DNA from: Acholeplasma sp.
GTDB lineage: Bacteria; Bacillota_I; Bacilli_A; Acholeplasmatales; Acholeplasmataceae
Reading direction: 5' to 3'
Assembly: GCA_012837395.1 (NCBI GenBank)
Contig: DURF01000006.1
Span: forward strand, 1-13,532
DNA length: 13,532 bases
Shown: positions 8,527 to 13,532 of the stretch, piece by piece
Layout: each line of letters starts with the position of its first letter
Numbering within the stretch: position 1 is the stretch's first letter
The notes under the pieces: generated by a model
Told to the model about the DNA's origin: nothing
The model's database searches: none
Seen by the model: only the letters and a program-made list of their open reading frames with translations
Program-made: the position numbers and the translations under genes

Positions 8527-9192
8527 ATGGCAAACGAATTAGATGAATTAACTGGGCCGGTAAACGAACAAGGTCGAGATATTAATGTTATTGAGAAGCA
8601 GTTACCTGTTAAAGTAGGAACTGGTTCATTAGTTTTTGAAATTTTCTTATGGTTTCCACTTATTATTCCGGGGTTAATTTTCTTATTTATGAAAATTAGT
8701 GCAAGAAACTATTTAAGAGCTCTTCAACAAAGAATTCAACACAATGCATCACAAATTGACAACTACTTAGAACAAAGAGTTGTAATTTTACAAAACGTTG
8801 TAGGAATTGTCGAAAAATCAATTGATTTAGATAAAGATGTTATGAAGTCAGTTGCTCAGTTTAGAAGTGGAATTAATCCTAATGATACTAACCGTAATGA
8901 TATTGCTGGTGAACTAGATGCAACTATGAACAGTATTAGATTATCATTTGAAGCATACCCAGATTTAAAAGCTCATAGAGCACTTGCAGATGCAATGCAG
9001 CAAAATAGTTACTTACAAAGAGAAATTACTGCTGCTAGAGAAGTTTATAATGATACCGTCTTAAGATGGAACCAAGATATCTTTGCATGGCCTACAAAAA
9101 TGATTGTAGCTGCTAGAGCAGGTTATACAACTAGAATTCCGTTTACAACAAGTCGTGAAATTAAAGATCGTGCAAGAGAAACATTTTTCTAA
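8527..9192 (+). CDS. lemA: LemA family membrane protein
   Basis: The protein has 221 residues. A short polar N-terminus is followed by one transmembrane segment at about 35-55 (FEIFLWFPLIIPGLIFLF), then a long helical domain. LemA family signs are NVVGIVEKSI near 90-99, the YPDLKAHRALADAMQQN stretch at about 144-160 and NQDIFAWP near 182-189, where the family has a YN..I..FP-like end. LemA proteins are small, single-pass membrane proteins with a four-helix-type domain. Their biochemical role is unresolved; the name comes from a Listeria protein linked to peptide presentation. The strong SD GGAGGT fixes the start. The gene follows the two-helix membrane protein on the same strand and ends at a terminator, so the pair forms a likely two-gene unit. 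The family call is good; the function is unknown. Confidence 0.88.
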   Translation: MANELDELTGPVNEQGRDINVIEKQLPVKVGTGSLVFEIFLWFPLIIPGLIFLFMKISARNYLRALQQRIQHNASQIDNYLEQRVVILQNVVGIVEKSIDLDKDVMKSVAQFRSGINPNDTNRNDIAGELDATMNSIRLSFEAYPDLKAHRALADAMQQNSYLQREITAAREVYNDTVLRWNQDIFAWPTKMIVAARAGYTTRIPFTTSREIKDRARETFF

Positions 9193-9211
9193 AATAAAGT
9201 TTTAAAAGATG

Positions 9212-9246
9212 AAAAATCATTTACATTTTGTAGATGATTTTTTTAT
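9212..9246 (+). terminator. Rho-independent terminator after lemA
   Basis: A 13-bp stem with one G-T pair (9212-9224 with 9230-9242) encloses a five-base loop, followed by a T run to 9244. It begins 19 bases after the lemA stop. Confidence 0.85.
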
Positions 9247-9358
9247 TTTGTTTTCATATTTCGATGAAAACAATAATGTAAATTATAATATTTTTAATGA
9301 AAGTATCAGTGAAAAAAAATTTACAATTTAATATTGTGATTTAAGCCAATCAATCTTT

Positions 9359-9395
9359 GTTCTATGTTATAATCAAAAATAAGAAAACATAGAAC
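9359..9395. repeat. 10-bp inverted repeat spanning the nrd -10 region and leader
   Basis: GTTCTATGTT (9359-9368) and AACATAGAAC (9386-9395) are perfect inverted copies separated by 17 bases. The left arm runs into the -10 box and the right arm lies just before the ribosome site. Because transcription should start near 9380, the RNA would carry only the right arm. The repeat is therefore better explained as a DNA operator than as an RNA hairpin. It does not resemble the known NrdR box pair. Confidence 0.6.
9365..9373 (+). promoter_or_regulatory. Extended -10 promoter of the ribonucleotide reductase operon
   Basis: TGTTATAAT at 9365-9373 is an extended -10 element with a perfect TATAAT and no convincing -35 at 16-18 bases upstream. 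The start codon lies 35 bases downstream, preceded by an unusual G-run ribosome site (GGGGGAAA, 9396-9403). A short palindrome, ACAAT-5-ATTGT (9323-9337), lies upstream and may be coincidental. Confidence 0.6.
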
Positions 9396-9408
9396 GGGGG
9401 AAATTAAA

Positions 9409-10677
9409 ATGAAATTACCAAAACTAATTACAAAACGTAATGGTGATACAGTCGAATTTAAATCAGACAAAATTTTTACAGCAATTAATAAAGCACGTAT
9501 TCAAACCGAAGAGTTTGATTTAGACGAAGTACAAAAATTAACAGATCAGGTTTTAAAGGAAATTGAGAAAAACAATGACTTTGAAAACTTAACTGTTGAA
9601 AAAGTTCAAGACTTTGTAGAATCTGTTTTATTAGATTCAAAACACAAAGCAACCGCTAAGGCTTATATTATTTATAGAGAACAAAGAAGCCAAGCACGAA
9701 AACCTAATATTTTTAAGTATCGATTAAATTTAAAACCTTTTGAATATCCTGAGTTAGAAAAATATAAAGAAGCTATTCAACATTCATACTGGTTGCATAC
9801 TGAATTTAACTATACATCAGATATTCATGACTTTAAAGTAAACGTAAATGATGCTGAACGTAACGCAATTAAAAACGCAATGCTTGCGATTGCGCAAGTT
9901 GAAGTCTCAGTAAAGACATTTTGGGGAGATTTATATCATAGAATGCCTAAACCAGAACTAGGATCTGTTGGTTATACTTTCGCTGAAAGTGAAGTTAGAC
10001 ATCATGATGCATATTCACATCTTTTAGAAATATTAGGATTAAATGATGAGTTTGAAAAACTAAAAGATATTCCAGAATTAATGCAAAGAGTTGATTATTT
10101 AACTAAGTCTAATACTTTAGCTAAAACAGAAAGTGATCGTGACTTCACTCTTTCAGTCTTACTATTCTCATTGTTTATTGAACACGTTTCACTATTTTCA
10201 CAATTTTTAATTATTATGTCATTTAATAAATATAAAAACTTGTTCAAAGGAATGTCAAACGCAATTGAAGCTACTTCTAAAGAGGAACAACTTCATGGTT
10301 TATTTGGAATTGATTTAATTAATGTTATTAGGGGAGAACATCCTGAATGGTTTGACGATGAAATGAAAAATGAAGTCATTAAAGCATGTAAACTTGCTTA
10401 TAAATCTGAAGAGATTGTTATTGACTGGATTTATGAAAAAGGCGATCTAGATTTTATGCCAAAAAGAGTAGTTAAAGAGTTTGTAAAAAATAGATTAAAT
10501 AACTCACTTGTAAGTGTTGGATATGAACCTATTTTTGAAGTTGATGAAAAAGCAGTTGAAGCTACTGACTGGTTTGATGATGAAGTTGTTGCTACTAAGC
10601 ATGTTGACTTTTTTGTTAAACGATCAATTAATTATAGTAAACGTACAAGAAGTATTACCGGCGATGATTTATTTTAA
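9409..10677 (+). CDS. nrdB: Class I ribonucleotide reductase small (radical) subunit R2 with N-terminal ATP-cone
   Basis: Supplies the radical or metal oxidant used by R1 to reduce ribonucleotides to deoxyribonucleotides. The 422 residues are long for R2 because residues about 5-90 form an ATP-cone (ITKRNGDTVEFKSDKIFTAI...), a domain normally found on R1. The ferritin-like R2 core follows with a full ligand set: E165, E195 and H198 (SEVRH), E258 (FIEHVS), E293 and H296 (EEQLH). By alignment with E. coli R2, Y202 sits at the radical tyrosine position and W128 at the W48 position. The C-terminal tail (NYSKR, then DDLF at the end) fits the radical-transfer and R1-docking tail. R2 proteins with an ATP-cone are known, for example Leeuwenhoekiella blandensis NrdB, where dATP binding to R2 controls activity. 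It comes first in an operon with R1 24 bases downstream. Metal type (Fe or Mn) cannot be read from sequence. Confidence 0.93.
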   Translation: MKLPKLITKRNGDTVEFKSDKIFTAINKARIQTEEFDLDEVQKLTDQVLKEIEKNNDFENLTVEKVQDFVESVLLDSKHKATAKAYIIYREQRSQARKPNIFKYRLNLKPFEYPELEKYKEAIQHSYWLHTEFNYTSDIHDFKVNVNDAERNAIKNAMLAIAQVEVSVKTFWGDLYHRMPKPELGSVGYTFAESEVRHHDAYSHLLEILGLNDEFEKLKDIPELMQRVDYLTKSNTLAKTESDRDFTLSVLLFSLFIEHVSLFSQFLIIMSFNKYKNLFKGMSNAIEATSKEEQLHGLFGIDLINVIRGEHPEWFDDEMKNEVIKACKLAYKSEEIVIDWIYEKGDLDFMPKRVVKEFVKNRLNNSLVSVGYEPIFEVDEKAVEATDWFDDEVVATKHVDFFVKRSINYSKRTRSITGDDLF

Positions 10678-10701
10678 TAAAAAAGGAGAGAATATAGAAA
10701 T

Positions 10702-12372
10702 ATGCGATGGTTAAATGAAAATAGTAGATTATTTTTATCAAGAGGTTACTTAACAGAAGGTGTTACTCCAGAACAAAGAATTAGAGATGTTGCAAATACC
10801 GCTGAAGAACTTTTAAAAATAGATGGTTTTGCCGATAAGTTTTATGGATACATGGAAAAAGGTTTTTATTCCCTTTCTTCTCCTGTTTGGTCAAACTTTG
10901 GAACTAATAAAGGACTACCTATTAGTTGTTTTGGTTCTCATTTATCAGATAATATGGGTTCAATTTTATATACTCAATCTGAAGTTGGGATGATGAGTAA
11001 GTATGGTGGAGGAACATCAGGATTTTTTGGTGATTTAAGACCACGTGGTGCAGAAATTACTAATAACGGTCAATCTTCTGGTTCTGTTCACTTTATGAAA
11101 CTATTTGAAACTATTATTGATGTTGTTTCACAAGGTTCTACAAGAAGAGGAAGATTTGCTCCATATTTACCAATAGATCATAAAGATATCGATGAGTTTT
11201 TACAAATTGGAACCGAAGGAAACCCAATACAAGAATTAACTCATGGTGTTACTGTTACTGATAAATGGATGCAAGAAATGATTGATGGTGATCCAGAAAA
11301 ACGTGCAACTTGGGCTAAAGTAATTCAAAGAAGAGTTGAAATTGGTTATCCTTATATTTTCTTTACAGATACAGTTAATAGAAACACTGTAGATGTATAT
11401 AAAGATAAAAACTTAAAAATTAATCATAGTAACTTATGTTCAGAAATTGCTCTACCTAATAATGATGAATGGTCATTTGTATGTAACTTATCATCAATGA
11501 ATTTATTACATTACGATGAGTGGAAAGATACTGATGCAGTTGAAACAATGATTTTCTTCTTAGATGCAGTAATGACTGATTTTTTAACTAAATTAGAAAA
11601 CTTAAGAGATTCAAAAGATAAAGAGAAAAACCTTGCTTTCTTCTTCATGGAAAAAGCATATAATTTTGCAAAAGCAAACCGCGCACTAGGACTTGGTGCT
11701 CTTGGATGGCATTCATACCTTCAATCAAAAATGATCCCATTTGAAAGTATTGAAGCACAACAAATTAACGCTAGAATCTTTAAATATATAAACGCAGAAG
11801 CACATAAAGCATCTAAAAAATTAGCAGAACTTTATGGTGAACCAGAAATTCTAAAAGGATATGGAAGAAGAAATACAACTTTAACAGCGATTGCTCCAAC
11901 AACATCGTCAGCATTTATTTTAGGACAAGTTTCACAAAGTATTGAACCATTTTGGTCTAACACTTATGTCAAAGATGTTGCTAAAACAAAAGTAACAATT
12001 AGAAATCCATACTTAAAAGAAATCTTAGCTGAAAGAGGCAAAGATACTCGTGAAGTTTGGAATAATATTCGTGATAATGATGGTTCTGTACAACACTTAG
12101 ATTTCTTAACTGATCATGAAAAAGAAGTCTTTAAAACCTTTAGTGAATTAGATCAATTTATGATTATTCAACAAGCAGCAACTCGTCAACAATTTATTGA
12201 TCAATCACAATCATTAAACGTTATGGTTAACCCTAAAACAACTGCAAAAGAAATTAATGAATTATATATATTTGCTTGGGAAAACCAAGTTAAATCACTA
12301 TATTACCAACACAGTACAAATGCCGCACAACAATTTAGTAAAGATAAATTATGTGTAAACTGTGAAGCTTAA
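10702..12372 (+). CDS. nrdA: Class I ribonucleotide reductase large (catalytic) subunit R1, lacking an ATP-cone
   Basis: Reduces ribonucleoside diphosphates using the radical delivered by R2. The 556 residues start directly with the R1 ten-helix region (WLNENSRLFLSRGYL); no ATP-cone precedes it, which makes it much shorter than E. coli NrdA. Catalytic residues are present: C76 in PISCFGS and C261 in FVCNLSSMNL (the redox pair), C246 with N244 and E248 in SNLCSEIALP (thiyl radical cysteine and partners), and Y534-Y535 in the radical path. The C-terminal CVNC (C551, C554) is the shuttle pair re-reduced by thioredoxin or glutaredoxin. The specificity loop region GQSSGSVHF is visible near 123-131. 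AGGAG at 10684-10688 lies 13 bases before the ATG. Co-transcribed with the R2 gene and closed by a strong terminator. No nrdI, nrdH or nrdR is in the window. Confidence 0.95.
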   Translation: MRWLNENSRLFLSRGYLTEGVTPEQRIRDVANTAEELLKIDGFADKFYGYMEKGFYSLSSPVWSNFGTNKGLPISCFGSHLSDNMGSILYTQSEVGMMSKYGGGTSGFFGDLRPRGAEITNNGQSSGSVHFMKLFETIIDVVSQGSTRRGRFAPYLPIDHKDIDEFLQIGTEGNPIQELTHGVTVTDKWMQEMIDGDPEKRATWAKVIQRRVEIGYPYIFFTDTVNRNTVDVYKDKNLKINHSNLCSEIALPNNDEWSFVCNLSSMNLLHYDEWKDTDAVETMIFFLDAVMTDFLTKLENLRDSKDKEKNLAFFFMEKAYNFAKANRALGLGALGWHSYLQSKMIPFESIEAQQINARIFKYINAEAHKASKKLAELYGEPEILKGYGRRNTTLTAIAPTTSSAFILGQVSQSIEPFWSNTYVKDVAKTKVTIRNPYLKEILAERGKDTREVWNNIRDNDGSVQHLDFLTDHEKEVFKTFSELDQFMIIQQAATRQQFIDQSQSLNVMVNPKTTAKEINELYIFAWENQVKSLYYQHSTNAAQQFSKDKLCVNCEA

Positions 12373-12392
12373 TTATAATTAAGTCTAACTAA

Positions 12393-12436
12393 AACAAAAA
12401 CCTCCTTTAACATAATAGTTAAAAGAGGTTTTTGTT
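12393..12436 (+). terminator. Rho-independent terminator of the nrd operon
   Basis: Arms of 19 bases (12393-12411 with 12418-12436) pair with one C-A mismatch and a six-base loop; the 3' arm carries TTTTTGTT. It lies 20 bases after the R1 stop and just before the insertion sequence end. Confidence 0.85.
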
Positions 12437-12466
12437 ATGGGTCTATAATTAAGGTAGGGGTCATAC

Positions 12467-12495
12467 TTGAAAAAAAGCATAGATAAATCTACAAT
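12467..12495 (+). promoter_or_regulatory. Transposase promoter inside the IS left end
   Basis: TTGAAA (12467-12472) and TACAAT (12490-12495) are separated by exactly 17 bases. Transcription should start near 12502, about 27 bases before the transposase ATG. The spacer contains the left arm of a hairpin that covers the start codon. Confidence 0.75.
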
Positions 12496-12532
12496 ATACT
12501 TAACCACAAGTAAAGGAGAGATTTATCTATGC
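12477..12532 (+). repeat. 14-bp inverted repeat masking the transposase start codon
   Basis: GCATAGATAAATCT (12477-12490) and AGATTTATCTATGC (12519-12532) are perfect inverted copies with a 28-base loop. The right arm contains the ATG (12529-12531), and the AGGAG ribosome site (12514-12518) abuts the stem inside the loop. Transcripts entering from outside would carry both arms. Transcripts from the IS promoter would lack the left arm. Confidence 0.8.
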
Positions 12533-13532
12533 ATATCAATAATATCAAAAAATTATTACATTTAAAAGACAAAGATCTAATTATCACTAACTTTAATTAT
12601 GAATCTAATAATGCAATACTCAATATTGAATTTAAAAAAGCGAATCAAACATGTCCAAATTGTAGAAACACTACCTCTTATGTCCATGATTATAGAACAA
12701 GGAAATTTAAACATGGTAATGTTAATGGTTATAATCTTATAGTTTTTTACAAACGCAGAAGGTACGTTTGTAAAAACTGTAGTAAAAGATTTCCTGAAAA
12801 AAATGGATTTATTGATCGGTATGCAAAAATATCAAATCAATTAAATAACATGATATTAAAGAAACTTAGAGATAAGAATACATTCTTACAAATTTCTAAA
12901 TCATTAAATATTTCTTCATCGACTGTAATTAGACGATTTGATAAACATTATTCAGCAATTAAACCAGATATACCATCAGTAATATCTGTTGATGAATTTA
13001 AAAAGTCCAATACTAATTCTAAATTAGGTAAGTACGCATTAATTATTAGTGATCCTATTAATAAAAAGATAATTGATATATTACCTAATCGGAGAAAAAA
13101 CCATTTCGATAATTATCTATACAAACTTCCAACAAGCGCTTTAAATAATGTTAAAATAGCGGTTATTGACATGTGGGAACCTTATCGTGACTTATTAAAG
13201 AAACATTTTATAAATGCTGAAATTGTTATTGATAGATTTCATTATATTAGACATATCATATGGTGGTTAAATGATATTAGAGTTAAAGCAATGGATGAAT
13301 ATAAAAGAAATCAAGGTGGTTATAAACTGTTGAAAAGGTATAATAAACTCTTAACTAAAAACCCGATAAATATTAGTCGTTTTTTTAAACATAATAACTA
13401 CTTTAAAAAACTTATGAGTCAAAAAACTATTATAGATAAATGTTTAGAGTATAGTGAAGAATTGAAACGGGCTTATGAATTTTATAAACACTTTCAAATT
13501 AATACTGAGACTCCTTTTGAAAATAAGGAGGA
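12529..13532 (+). CDS. ISL3-family (IS204/IS1001/IS1096/IS1165 type) transposase, 3' end cut by window
   Basis: The frame is open from the ATG to the window end, giving 334 complete codons. An N-terminal zinc ribbon is formed by C42, C45, C81 and C84 (CPNC and CKNC). A helix-turn-helix-like stretch spans about 117-137 (FLQISKSLNISSSTVIRRF), followed by the DDE-type catalytic core. D155 in SVDEFK and D214 in VIDMWEPY are the first two catalytic acids, and VIDRFHYIRH near 233-242 is a family hallmark. The final glutamate is expected beyond the window. AGGAG at 12514-12518 lies 10 bases upstream of the ATG. The visible part has no internal stop or frameshift, so the gene may be intact. It moves the element by cut-and-paste chemistry. 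Confidence 0.9.
   Translation, partial: MHINNIKKLLHLKDKDLIITNFNYESNNAILNIEFKKANQTCPNCRNTTSYVHDYRTRKFKHGNVNGYNLIVFYKRRRYVCKNCSKRFPEKNGFIDRYAKISNQLNNMILKKLRDKNTFLQISKSLNISSSTVIRRFDKHYSAIKPDIPSVISVDEFKKSNTNSKLGKYALIISDPINKKIIDILPNRRKNHFDNYLYKLPTSALNNVKIAVIDMWEPYRDLLKKHFINAEIVIDRFHYIRHIIWWLNDIRVKAMDEYKRNQGGYKLLKRYNKLLTKNPINISRFFKHNNYFKKLMSQKTIIDKCLEYSEELKRAYEFYKHFQINTETPFENKE

Larger units (their letters stand above)
12439..13532 (+). mobile_element. ISL3-family insertion sequence, left part (runs off window)
   Basis: A transposase gene of ISL3 type with its own promoter begins 90 bases after the nrd terminator. The left end is placed at the GGG near 12439 because ISL3-type ends commonly begin with G residues and the terminator stem ends at 12436. 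The exact boundary cannot be fixed without the right inverted repeat. Two similar blocks, GGGTCTATAA (12439-12448) and GGGGTCATAC (12457-12466), occur near the end and might be transposase-binding sites. The right end, inverted repeat and target duplication lie outside the window. Confidence 0.75.

Noticed and set aside
9323..9337. ACAAT-5-ATTGT as an NrdR box
   Set aside because: It is only loosely similar to the NrdR consensus, and no second box was found at the usual spacing.
10514..10714. Short frame spanning the R2/R1 junction
   Set aside because: It is a shifted reading of the R2 C-terminus that overlaps both real genes.
1..13532. UGA read as tryptophan (Mycoplasma code)
   Set aside because: TGA ends the first gene exactly where gdhA begins, and tryptophans at conserved sites (for example in the R1, R2 and GDH proteins) are TGG.

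Overview
This is an AT-rich, tightly packed bacterial window that uses the standard genetic code. TGA ends the first gene, and tryptophans are written TGG. Base composition, gene repertoire and a lipoprotein gene suggest a Mollicutes-related or other low-GC Firmicutes lineage that kept the standard code, such as the Acholeplasma, Izemoplasma or Haloplasma grouping. This is an inference from style only; no 16S or marker gene is present.

Layout. (a) 1-2463, plus strand: the 3' part of a P-loop protein resembling clostridial phosphoenolpyruvate-carboxykinase-like proteins, followed 8 bases later by glutamate dehydrogenase (gdhA), then a strong hairpin terminator shared with the next, convergent gene. 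(b) 2520-3506, minus strand: branched-chain amino acid aminotransferase (ilvE) with its own promoter. (c) 3625-6563, minus strand: a large surface lipoprotein with two fibronectin-III-like repeats and a long helical body. Its signal peptide is split from the body by a one-base frameshift. (d) 6702-9192, plus strand, divergent from (c): a two-helix membrane protein of unknown function and a LemA family protein, ending in a terminator. (e) 9409-12372, plus strand: a class I ribonucleotide reductase operon, small subunit (R2) first and large subunit (R1) second. The ATP-cone sits on R2 and R1 has none. (f) 12439-13532, plus strand: the left part of an ISL3-type insertion sequence directly behind the nrd terminator, running off the window.

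How it fits together. GdhA and IlvE share glutamate/2-oxoglutarate: GdhA interconverts them and IlvE uses the pair for amino-group transfer. The lipoprotein and the LemA pair are envelope functions of unknown role. The nrd operon makes DNA precursors and appears to carry its overall on/off allosteric switch in the radical-generating subunit. No tRNA, rRNA, CRISPR array or recognisable riboswitch was found, and no gene-free stretch exceeds 300 bases. The most interesting points are the relocated ATP-cone, the frameshifted lipoprotein signal, an IS hairpin that should block translation only of read-through transcripts, and an inverted repeat astride the nrd promoter.
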